Positions 39,270 through 48,132 of a stretch of DNA of 64,000 nucleotides are shown piece by piece. How positions within the stretch are numbered: the first letter of the stretch is position 1; each line of letters begins with the position of its first letter. The position numbers and the translations under genes are program-made. Below the pieces are notes generated by a model, which saw only the letters and a program-made list of their open reading frames with translations, was not told the DNA's origin and did no database searches. The DNA is from Arsenophonus sp. aPb (lineage in GTDB: Bacteria > Pseudomonadota > Gammaproteobacteria > Enterobacterales > Enterobacteriaceae), in the NCBI RefSeq assembly GCF_029873475.1, contig NZ_CP123499.1:3038001-3102000 (forward strand). The letters run 5' to 3'.

Positions 39270-40913
39270 TTAATAACTAAAAGTGAGGCGAAAACCCGAA
39301 ACCATATGATCGTGTTTACTTTCTGACGAATTTAATAGTGGGAAACCAACGAAAGCCGAGTAGCTTAATTGTTTATAACTGCCTTTTAGTCCTATTGATG
39401 TACCAACCAAATACTGATCACGCCAAAAACGCGCTCGATCTTCAGAAACAGAACCATAATCCAATGTCGCGTAGAGCACATGACTCGGCAACGGCGTATA
39501 CCAACTAAGTTCATTCTTAATCAGCAAACTATGGGAGCCAGATAAAGTATTAGTTAGCATTGCGCCACGCACACGGCTGCTGTCACCGATGCTTTTAGCC
39601 TCTAATAAGCTATCCAGTCGCGAACGACTTAACTGCATAGCGGCTGTTGCCTCATAAAGAAAAATTTGTTTACTAATTTGCCAGGGTTGATTAATAGCAA
39701 CTGAAAAATTAAAAATTTGCGGTCTTTTTAAATCCGTTGCCGGCGAAGGCATGGCACCAAACCAATTAGCACCTTGCTTATATTCCATTGCCAGATTGAG
39801 TTCACCACGCGGTAAATATCGCTGATGCTTCAGACCAATATTCCAATAAGTTGCTCTGCGCTTATGACTAATAATTTCAATGCTACCAAAGTAGCCATTA
39901 TTGGTCGCAATGCTAGTGCCAAAATTCAAGTAAGTCTTACTATCATAACGTCGCTTAATCAAGTATTGAACTTGCGCAGTTAATGATTTAGAACGACTGC
40001 TTTTGTACAAATTGCCGACCGATGTTTTGATACCATCGGCAGAATATTGATCTTGATAATTACCTGATAAAATAAACTGCCAGTTCCGAAAAGGTAGTGA
40101 GTAAAAGAATGTCCCAATTTTAACCCCACGACTATGGTCGGTATCTAAATCACGACTAATATAAAAATAGAAAAAATCATTTAATAGTGTAGGGTTATCA
40201 AACATTAACACATTATCAATCATTAAATTGGCATGATCTTTAAGACCATTATTATCAACAGAAAGTCGGCCGCGTATAGCCCGTTTTTTCTGCCTATTAA
40301 TGGTTAAGATACTACTATTTGCTGTATTAGGATCATCATCAACGGTAATTTTGGGTTGGGTTGAAGGCGAATTCTGTAAATTTTCTAATCCTTGCTCAAT
40401 GTCGCGAAGATTAAGAATGGTTGCTTGTGGAAAGGCAGTACACAGAGAATAGTGACTTTTACCTGTATCAGCGTAACGAATATCAGAAATAAGACCCGGG
40501 ATCAGTTCAATGCGTAAAATGCCATAGATGAAACTTTGTTCTGGCAGCGAAATTTTCGTCGTTACATAGCCAGAATCAATAAACATTTGATTCACTTTGG
40601 TGAGAAAAATTTTTATCCCCTCATCGCCTAAACATTGACCAATAATATTATCTGCTAAAGAAGATAATTTTTTCTGCAATGATGTAGCAAATAATTCCTG
40701 GCCATTAAAAAACACAAATTTGATATTCAAGCAAGGAAATTCAACGGGATAAATTTGATTTTTATTAATATGTTGTAAGTTAATTGGAATAGCTACCGGT
40801 TGCTGGTGTGTGATCTCTTGCTTTGCCTGTTGTAAAGATGATTTGCCAGCATCAACTTGCGCATAACCATGACCATAAATAGCCACTAATAAGAAAAATA
40901 AATACTTTTTCAT
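39270..40913 (-). CDS. TpsB outer-membrane transporter (ShlB/FhaC/HecB family)
   Basis: An intact outer-membrane protein of about 547 residues: signal peptide (ending HGYA), a linker helix, two POTRA domains (residues ~60-210, including IIGQCLGDEGIKIFLTKVNQ and FIDSGYVTTKISLPEQ), then a 16-strand barrel ending RLTFSY. The VRG loop-6 motif (DSSRVRGA) that controls export is present. It secretes TpsA proteins through the outer membrane. AAAGGA favours the second ATG (40913) over 40919. It is the only TpsB in the window and probably served all three TpsA genes. Confidence 0.92.
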   Translation of the reverse strand: MKKYLFFLLVAIYGHGYAQVDAGKSSLQQAKQEITHQQPVAIPINLQHINKNQIYPVEFPCLNIKFVFFNGQELFATSLQKKLSSLADNIIGQCLGDEGIKIFLTKVNQMFIDSGYVTTKISLPEQSFIYGILRIELIPGLISDIRYADTGKSHYSLCTAFPQATILNLRDIEQGLENLQNSPSTQPKITVDDDPNTANSSILTINRQKKRAIRGRLSVDNNGLKDHANLMIDNVLMFDNPTLLNDFFYFYISRDLDTDHSRGVKIGTFFYSLPFRNWQFILSGNYQDQYSADGIKTSVGNLYKSSRSKSLTAQVQYLIKRRYDSKTYLNFGTSIATNNGYFGSIEIISHKRRATYWNIGLKHQRYLPRGELNLAMEYKQGANWFGAMPSPATDLKRPQIFNFSVAINQPWQISKQIFLYEATAAMQLSRSRLDSLLEAKSIGDSSRVRGAMLTNTLSGSHSLLIKNELSWYTPLPSHVLYATLDYGSVSEDRARFWRDQYLVGTSIGLKGSYKQLSYSAFVGFPLLNSSESKHDHMVSGFRLTFSY

Positions 40914-41180
40914 CAGCATTCCTTTGCTATGAATTAAAAAAGTGAATTCCTTTCACTAATAGATAACAAAAAGATAAAATTAAATTTTTTATAAAAATAA
41001 ATATATCAAAATTAGCAACTATTTTATTCTTTATTAAACAAAAGACCAGAAGAGGAAAATTAATTATCACACTTATTGAATAAATTCAGAAAAAATACAT
41101 TAAGGCTTTATCTCTAATGTATTTTTCTGCTAACAGGTTAAATTATAAAATAAGTAGCATGATTAATAAGACAGAAATGA

Positions 41181-41204
41181 AAAAGCCCTGCTTTTAGCAG
41201 GGCT
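41181..41204 (-). terminator. Terminator of tRNA-Pro
   Basis: AGCCCTGC (41184-41191) and GCAGGGCT (41197-41204) form an 8-bp stem with a five-base loop; TTTTTC follows on the minus strand, nine bases beyond the tRNA CCA end. Confidence 0.88.
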
Positions 41205-41212
41205 AGGAAATT

Positions 41213-41289
41213 TGGTCGGCGAGAGAGGATTCGAACCTCCGACCCACTGGTCCCAAACCAGTTGCGCTACCAGGCTGCGCTACTCGCCG
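41213..41289 (-). tRNA. tRNA-Pro(UGG)
   Basis: A 77-nt cloverleaf with encoded CCA. Acceptor CGGCGAG pairs with CTCGCCG, the anticodon stem-loop ACTGG-TTTGGGA-CCAGT gives anticodon TGG, and the T-loop TTCGAAT is canonical. The sequence is nearly identical to E. coli proM, not to proK (CGG), although proK is the gene beside dppA in E. coli. Confidence 0.97.
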
Positions 41290-41634
41290 AAAACGGTGTG
41301 CATCTTACTGCGACATGATAAAGTCGTCAATAATTTTTTAGTTAATATTTCATTATCGATATGATTAAAAAACAAACAATTTACTTTTTGATAAAAACGT
41401 AAATAACAAAAGATTTATTTTGACAATAATATAATTAATACTAATATAAGACAATTATTTATTATAATTTATATCAATGCGTATTCTTGAATAATATTAA
41501 TACCATATTAAATATATTATAAATTCTATATAAAATAATAAGTTTTAAAAAAATTAATTGTCTTTTTAAAAAAGTTAAAATAAATTAACCGGAAATTTAT
41601 AGATAGCAAATTATTTATTTTATAAGGATATAGC

Positions 41635-42990
41635 ATGCGTTTATCAAAAAACAATAACCCTAAATTATCTTTATCAGCTCTAATAATATCAATATCATTT
41701 TCTGGCAATATATTTGCGTCTGAATTATCGAGGATTAATAATAACTCCACATCATTAAAACAACCTACTGAAATTGTCAGCTCTGACGGAAAAATTAATT
41801 TAAATTCTTCAGATAATTCGTTAACAATTAATATCTTGCCCGCAGTTTCTCAGGGACAGTTTAAAATCTCTCATAATAAATATGAGAAATTTAATGTGAG
41901 TGAAAATGGCATAAAAATTAATAATGCCACTGACAATCCTGCTAACCTTATTATTACTGAAGTAATTTAAGCAGAAAAATCCAACATTAATGGTAATATT
42001 GCTATTTTAGGGAATAATAAGCCTCAGTTAATTATTGCTAATCCTAATGGCATTAATTGTAGTAATCACTGTAGTTTTACTAATGCCGATCGTGTCAGCT
42101 TAGTTACTTACCCAATTGAGAATAAGATTCCCTCGAATCACTTAACTGATAATATAAGAGGAAAACACATTCATTTTAAAAATATCAAGCAAGGAAAATT
42201 TACCGATGCTAAAACAATACAATTATTGGCAAGATCGGTTATGCTAGAATCAAGCCATTTAAATGTCAATGATATTACTATCGCAGTTCATGATACGCAT
42301 ATTATCAGCAATATTTTTACTACTATAAATAATATTAATGCGACCAAATTTATTAATATTACTGACGATATCTTGCAAAATATAATCCTAGCTAAAAATG
42401 CCAATTTAACCATTGATAGTCATTCAGCAATAAATAGCAAACATAGTCATTATAAAATAAAAAATGGTATATTTAATAATGCAGGTACACTTTTCAGTAA
42501 TAAAAATAGTCATTATGAAATAACCAATGGAGAGTTCTATAATAACGGTACTATAAATAATACTGAAATATTAGTCATTACTGGAGTCAATACAACTATT
42601 GATAATCAAGCAAAAATAAAAAGTAAAAATAGCCATTTTCTTATCAGAGATGGAAAATTTAACAATAATGGTACAATCCAAAATACAGAAATAGCCGAAA
42701 TATTTGCCGATAACTCTGATATTAATAATCAATCTAAAATAGAAAGCAAAATTGGACTTTATGAAATAAAAGATGGGACATTTTATAATAGTGGAATCAT
42801 CGATCATAACAAAAAAGTTACCATAAAGGGAAATAACGCATATATTGTCAATCAGTTTATATTAACTTCACCAAAATACGATTTAACAAAACTAATATCT
42901 AGTAAATTTATTGACTTTAGCTTTGTATTACCTCATAAACGAAACACTAATAGCAATGTTGAACTCGATCTTTCTAAAAATATAATGTGA
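41635..42990 (+). pseudogene. TpsA-type exoprotein gene interrupted by one stop codon
   Basis: A single 452-codon reading frame broken only by TAA at 41968-41970, in the sequence where the paralogues read EVTS. Signal peptide (residues 1-30, GNIFAS), then the TPS domain with NKYEKFNVSENG before the stop and IIANPNGINCSNHC after it. The C-terminal half is a beta-helix-like array of repeats containing NGxFxNNGT. A terminator follows. The product would be a 111-residue fragment unless the stop is read through. It is divergent from tpsB across tRNA-Pro. Confidence 0.85.
42445..42820 (+). repeat. 41-residue (123-bp) repeats in the third tpsA gene
   Basis: The motif SHYxIxNGxFxNNGTI recurs beginning at 42445, 42508, 42631 and 42754. 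The last three are exactly 123 bases apart and the first is 63 bases before the second. They encode right-handed beta-helix-like turns. Confidence 0.8.
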
Positions 42991-43076
42991 TAAATCTCTT
43001 TATTTTACTAATTAATATAAAAATATCATTAGTCATGATAAAAATTTATTTATAAATTTTAATAATAAAACGCTTT

Positions 43077-43112
43077 AAAACAGTCATATTATTAATGATA
43101 TGACTGTTTTAT
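43077..43112 (+). terminator. Terminator after the third tpsA gene
   Basis: Perfect 13-bp stem AAAACAGTCATAT/ATATGACTGTTTT with an eight-base loop, followed by ATTTTC. Confidence 0.85.
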
Positions 43113-43144
43113 TTTCTAGCAAATACATAGATTAATTATAAATA

Positions 43145-43178
43145 AAAATCCCTTGAAGATTAATTCAAGGGATTTTTA
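43145..43178 (-). terminator. Terminator of glyQS
   Basis: Perfect 14-bp stem AAAAATCCCTTGAA/TTCAAGGGATTTTT, six-base loop, 14 bases after the glyS stop. A/T arms make it work in both directions. Confidence 0.88.
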
Positions 43179-43191
43179 ATTAGTAAGTAAA

Positions 43192-45258
43192 TTACTGTAA
43201 TAACGAGATATCGGCTACCTGTAAAAACAGATCACGCAACTGACTCAGTAAGGTCAAACGATTGATCCTGACTATTTGATCGGCATCCATCACCATTACA
43301 TTATCAAAGAAAGCATCAATAACCTCGCGCAGTGAAGCCAGTTCGATTAATGCGCTCTGGTATTGTCCATCAGCAAATAATGGAGACAATTTATCTTTTA
43401 AAACAACCAGATGTGCCGCTAAGGTGACCTCTTCGGGTACTTTTAACACGCTAGCGGCAACATTATCATTCAATTTCTCATCTGACTTAGTCAGAATATT
43501 GGCAACCCGTTTATTAACCGCTGCCAGTGCTTCTGCCGCTTCCAAAGTCCGAAAATGGGTAACGGCTTTCACACGAGCATCAAAATCAGCCGGTTTAGTT
43601 GGCCGGCGTGCCAAAACAGCCTGGATAGTATCAATGCGGTATCCTTGCTCTTGATACCAGGCGCGAAAACGGCCCAACATAAAATCGACCACATCATCGA
43701 TAACATTTTTATTGGTTAGTTTATTACCATACAGCTGAGCCGTCTGCTGCGTTAACGCTAATAAATCTAGATCGTAACCCTTTTCAACAATAATACGTAA
43801 CACGCCAAGCGCTGCACGACGTAATGCAAAGGGATCTTTATCGCCTTTAGGCGGTTGGCCAATGCCAAAAATACCTACCAAAGTATCCATTTTATCGGCT
43901 AGTGCCAATGCAACCGCAACAGGATTAGTAGGTAATTGGTCACCAGCAAAACGAGGTTGATATTGCTCTTTGATTGCTAGCGCTACATCTTCAGCCTCAC
44001 CATCCCGACGAGCATAATGCATCCCCATAACACCTTGTGTGTCGGTAAATTCGAACACCATATTGGTCATCAAATCACATTTGGACAACAAACCAGCACG
44101 AGTAGCATGATTAACATCGGCACCAATTTTAGCTGCGATCCAGCCGGCTAACACTTCTAAACGATCGGTTTTATCGCGCAATGTACCCAGCTGTTTTTGA
44201 AATAAAACTGTTTCTAATCGAGGTAAATGTTCTTCTAAACGCTTTTTGCAATCGGTTTTAAAGAAAAATTCAGCATCTGCCAGGCGTGGACGGATCACCT
44301 TTTCATTACCGGCAACGATTTGCTGGGGCTCAGAAGATTCAATATTGGCGACAAAAATAAAATTGGCCATCAAATTGCCAATCTGATCATAAACGGGAAA
44401 GTATTTTTGATCGCTTTTCATCGTATGGACTAAAGCTTCCGCAGGTACGGACAAAAATTTCTGTTCAAATTTTGCGTTTAATACAACTGGCCATTCAACC
44501 AAGGATGTTACTTCTTCTAGTAAACTATCAGACAATTCAGCAATACCACCTAATTGCTGTGCTACCTTATTTGCCTGATGCTTGATTAAAGCCTTACGCT
44601 CTGCATAATCAGCAATAACTTTACCACGTTCACGTAAGATCGCCGGGTATTGTTCAGCTGAATCAATAGTCAGTTCAGCTTCACCCATAAACCGATGGCC
44701 ACGGATCACGCGACCACTTTGAACACCCAATACTTCACCTTCGAGCAGTTGATCACCTAATAACATGATTAAGGTATGAACTGGACGGACAAATTGGGTT
44801 TCCTTATCTCCCCAACGCATTAGTTTCGGGATCGGTAACTGGCTCAGTGCGTTAGCTACCATATCGACTAGCAAAGCTTGTGCCGCACGGCCTTTGCTAG
44901 TTGCGCGATAAAATAACCACTCCCCTTTATCAGTGAGCAAACGTTCTGCCTGCTCAACGCTAATTCCACAACCTCGCGCCCAACCTTCAGCGGCCTTAGT
45001 GGGCTTACCGCTAGCATCAAAAGCCTGACTAATTGCTGGGCCACGCTTCTCAACTTCACGATCAGCTTGATAGGCGGCCAAGTCGGTTACTTTTAATGCT
45101 AAACGGCGAGGGGAAGCATACCAAAGCACTTCACCATGCGGCAGCTCAGCCTGCGCTAATTGATGTTTAAAATTTGCCGCAAATGATTCAGCTAACGAAC
45201 GAAGAGCCTTCGGCGGTAACTCTTCTGTGCCGATTTCCACCAGGAAAGTCTGTTGCAT
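43192..45258 (-). CDS. glyS: Glycine-tRNA ligase beta subunit
   Basis: A 688-residue beta subunit of the bacterial alpha2beta2 glycyl-tRNA synthetase. It opens TFLVEIGTEELPPKALRSLAESF, and contains the HD-like MGMHYARRDGE segment and the C-terminal tRNA-binding region. It provides tRNA recognition while GlyQ holds the active site. Length equals E. coli GlyS (689). Follows glyQ by 12 bases. Confidence 0.97.
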   Translation of the reverse strand: MQQTFLVEIGTEELPPKALRSLAESFAANFKHQLAQAELPHGEVLWYASPRRLALKVTDLAAYQADREVEKRGPAISQAFDASGKPTKAAEGWARGCGISVEQAERLLTDKGEWLFYRATSKGRAAQALLVDMVANALSQLPIPKLMRWGDKETQFVRPVHTLIMLLGDQLLEGEVLGVQSGRVIRGHRFMGEAELTIDSAEQYPAILRERGKVIADYAERKALIKHQANKVAQQLGGIAELSDSLLEEVTSLVEWPVVLNAKFEQKFLSVPAEALVHTMKSDQKYFPVYDQIGNLMANFIFVANIESSEPQQIVAGNEKVIRPRLADAEFFFKTDCKKRLEEHLPRLETVLFQKQLGTLRDKTDRLEVLAGWIAAKIGADVNHATRAGLLSKCDLMTNMVFEFTDTQGVMGMHYARRDGEAEDVALAIKEQYQPRFAGDQLPTNPVAVALALADKMDTLVGIFGIGQPPKGDKDPFALRRAALGVLRIIVEKGYDLDLLALTQQTAQLYGNKLTNKNVIDDVVDFMLGRFRAWYQEQGYRIDTIQAVLARRPTKPADFDARVKAVTHFRTLEAAEALAAVNKRVANILTKSDEKLNDNVAASVLKVPEEVTLAAHLVVLKDKLSPLFADGQYQSALIELASLREVIDAFFDNVMVMDADQIVRINRLTLLSQLRDLFLQVADISLLQ

Positions 45259-45270
45259 AATGACAGCCCC

Positions 45271-46182
45271 TTAGTTCTTATTTTTACAGATTGGAAAACC
45301 CAGTGCTTCGCGAGCAGCATAATAAGCGGCTGCAACCCCTTTAGTTAAGGTGCGAATACGTAAAATGTAACGTTGCCGTTCAGTAACTGAAATCGCTTTA
45401 CGGGCATCTAATAAATTAAACGTATGGGCAGCTTTTAAAATACGCTCATAAGCGGGTAAAGGCAGTGGCGTTTCTAACGACAACAAATATTGTGCTTCTT
45501 TTTCATACTCTTCAAAACATTTGAATAGGAAATCAACATTAGCATATTCAAAATTATAAGCCGACTGCTCAACTTCATTTTGAAGATAAATATCACCATA
45601 GGTTGTTTTTCCTAACGGGCCATTAGACCAAATTAGATCATACACACTGTCAACGCCTTGAATATACATAGCCAAGCGCTCAAGACCGTAGGTGATCTCT
45701 CCGGTAACGGGTTTGCACTCTAAACCACCGACTTGCTGAAAATAGGTAAACTGGGTGACTTCCATCCCATTTAGCCAAACTTCCCAACCAAGTCCCCAGG
45801 CTCCTAAAGTTGGATTTTCCCAGTTATCTTCAACAAAGCGAATATCATGGATTGTAGGATCTAACCCCAATGCTTGTAATGAACCAAGATATAGCTCTTG
45901 AATATTATCTGGTGAGGGTTTAATAATGACTTGAAATTGATAATAGTGCTGAAGACGATTAGGATTTTCACCATAACGTCCATCAGTTGGCCGACGAGAG
46001 GGTTGCACATAAGCGGCAGCAATCGGCTCCGGGCCTAGTGCTCGCAAGCAAGTTATCGGATGCGACGTCCCGGCACCAACTTCCATATCCAATGGTTGAA
46101 CAATGGTGCAGCCTTGACGCGCCCAGTAATCCTGTAATGTTAGGATCAATCCCTGAAAGGTTTTGGTATCGAACTTTTGCAT
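45271..46182 (-). CDS. glyQ: Glycine-tRNA ligase alpha subunit
   Basis: A 303-residue class II synthetase subunit, same length as E. coli. The start QKFDTKTFQGLILTLQDYWA and motif-2 region EVGAGTSHPITCLRALGPEP are conserved. It activates glycine and loads tRNA-Gly with GlyS. First gene of the glyQS operon. Confidence 0.97.
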   Translation of the reverse strand: MQKFDTKTFQGLILTLQDYWARQGCTIVQPLDMEVGAGTSHPITCLRALGPEPIAAAYVQPSRRPTDGRYGENPNRLQHYYQFQVIIKPSPDNIQELYLGSLQALGLDPTIHDIRFVEDNWENPTLGAWGLGWEVWLNGMEVTQFTYFQQVGGLECKPVTGEITYGLERLAMYIQGVDSVYDLIWSNGPLGKTTYGDIYLQNEVEQSAYNFEYANVDFLFKCFEEYEKEAQYLLSLETPLPLPAYERILKAAHTFNLLDARKAISVTERQRYILRIRTLTKGVAAAYYAAREALGFPICKNKN

Positions 46183-46463
46183 GTTTAGATTCGCGCGATA
46201 AATAGATTGTGATTTTAAAAAAGGGGTTCAGTATACCCTTTGGCGAACAGATATGCAGCATCGATTACACATTGATGTTGTTTTACGCAAAAAACAGCTT
46301 GATCAGTGTTCAGTAATTTTAAATTAGTTGATGAATCAATCCCATCACTAGTTAACTATTTACATTAAAAATTAATTCAACAGTTAACCGCCAAAAGATA
46401 TTTTCAATTTGGCTTATTATAATACGTTTGTTCTACCATGTTCTTATGACCGAGCAAGGCTAT

Positions 46464-48065
46464 TTATACAATAAAATCACTGGCCACTACAGCTTCAGCT
46501 GCGACTTTAATGACAAAATCTGGCTCTAAATTATCATCAGCATTGATACTAACATAGTGAAAATGGTCTTTATCATTATAAGAGATGACGGTTTCGCCAG
46601 GAACACCGCGAAATTTTTCCACAAAATGAATAAAATTTTTGTCTTTGCGGGCAATATTATGACGGGCATCAATCGCCGACAAATCAATTTTATCTTTATT
46701 TGTGCGAAAATCCATTATCATATCAGGTGATGTAGGTAATGATTCTGCAAAAGTAGTATAAACAAAAACGTTAGAAGTCGGTGTTTCATTTTCTGAGGAA
46801 GGAGAAAGTAATTTATTGAGATTAGTGGCTGTTATTATCAGTTCAGGTTGTTGAGGTTTTTGATATGGGAGAGTAAAAAAAGTATAAGAAAGAATCGCGG
46901 CTATACTTTTAGTTAATGCGGATAGTTCTATATTACTTTCACCCCAAAGTGTATCTTGCCCCAAACCACCATAAATAATATCACTACCTGCTCCACCTTT
47001 AATAATATTATTAGATGCATTGCCAATAATAATATCATTTCCTCGACCCCCAATCGCATTTTCAATAATGACTCCTCTTGCTATTGATATATTTCCTTTT
47101 AAACCACCCACATCAGAAAATGAACCAGAATTTAAATTAATACATTGCTCTTGAAAATAACCCGAGAAGTCAAGGGTATCGTTGCCACTTGTATCCCATA
47201 TTGAGAAAATAGCAACTTCATTATTAGCTTTTATTGAATAATAACTTTTATCGGCATTGGCATTGAATCCATAGATCGTATCTCCTTTTCTAGCTTGCAT
47301 GTTAGCGCCATATAACTGCTGTATAGCGTATATATCATCTATCAGTGGGGTATAAGGATAAGCACCGAGAAAATCAGCATTAGTATATTTTTCAGTCCAA
47401 TTACTCATCACCGTATATTGGCGAGTATCTTCAAGGTAACGAGCCTCTTTCCAATAACTTAACCTCTCTTTCCATTGCAAATAGTTGGGTGAATAAATAT
47501 CAGAAACGATATTAGTAAAATTTCCAGGATGAGATAAACCGAGCGCATGGCCAATTTGATGTACTAGTACCATTTGACCATAATTGCCCTTTTCAGGTTG
47601 TAATATTTCATTATGTTTATATAAGTCAAAAACACAAGGTATGCTCTTTAAATGCATATCTTGCTTTGATAAATAAGAAATTTGCCCATTTGGTTTGTGC
47701 AAAGAAATCCTAAAGCAAATATCACTAGGGGTATCTTTAGATGCCATAGTGAATTTAATATTAGCAACATCAGACCAGACATCTAAAGCTTCGCCAAACC
47801 AGCGTAGTTGTTCAGTTGGCACGGAGCTAATTTCATAATTACCGTTATAACCTCCAAATGAATAGGTTATTTCAACCTTTTCAAATAGTAAACTAGTGGT
47901 ATTATCCGCTATTTTAGGATTCAATATCTCTTCACTTGCTGCATAGAAATCATAAGATTGTTTATTATTTCTTTTTATCTCATGTCCTCTTTTTTGAGAA
48001 TTAAGTTGTTCCATTACTTTTTTAGAATATGATGAAAAAGTTTTAGTTAGATAATTTTCAATCAT
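46464..48065 (-). CDS. Serralysin-type RTX metalloprotease homologue with altered active site
   Basis: A 533-residue M10B protein. The zinc-binding motif reads HQIGHALGLSHP (His169, Gln170, His173, His179), so all three ligands are kept but the catalytic Glu is Gln. The Met-turn TVMSNW is present, then a calcium-binding RTX region (GGRGNDIIIGNASNNIIKGG, GSDIIYGGLGQD) and the C-terminal DFRTNKDKIDLSAIDA that fits type I secretion. Serralysins are released through an ABC exporter, which is not in this window. It follows the 1608-residue toxin-like gene by 67 bases, suggesting one transcript. About 60 residues longer than typical serralysins. Confidence 0.88.
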   Translation of the reverse strand: MIENYLTKTFSSYSKKVMEQLNSQKRGHEIKRNNKQSYDFYAASEEILNPKIADNTTSLLFEKVEITYSFGGYNGNYEISSVPTEQLRWFGEALDVWSDVANIKFTMASKDTPSDICFRISLHKPNGQISYLSKQDMHLKSIPCVFDLYKHNEILQPEKGNYGQMVLVHQIGHALGLSHPGNFTNIVSDIYSPNYLQWKERLSYWKEARYLEDTRQYTVMSNWTEKYTNADFLGAYPYTPLIDDIYAIQQLYGANMQARKGDTIYGFNANADKSYYSIKANNEVAIFSIWDTSGNDTLDFSGYFQEQCINLNSGSFSDVGGLKGNISIARGVIIENAIGGRGNDIIIGNASNNIIKGGAGSDIIYGGLGQDTLWGESNIELSALTKSIAAILSYTFFTLPYQKPQQPELIITATNLNKLLSPSSENETPTSNVFVYTTFAESLPTSPDMIMDFRTNKDKIDLSAIDARHNIARKDKNFIHFVEKFRGVPGETVISYNDKDHFHYVSINADDNLEPDFVIKVAAEAVVASDFIV

Positions 48066-48132
48066 AATTACCTCTAATAGATATTAAAAATAAAAAAGAT
48101 ATAAACGATGTATCAATTAAAATAATTCAATA

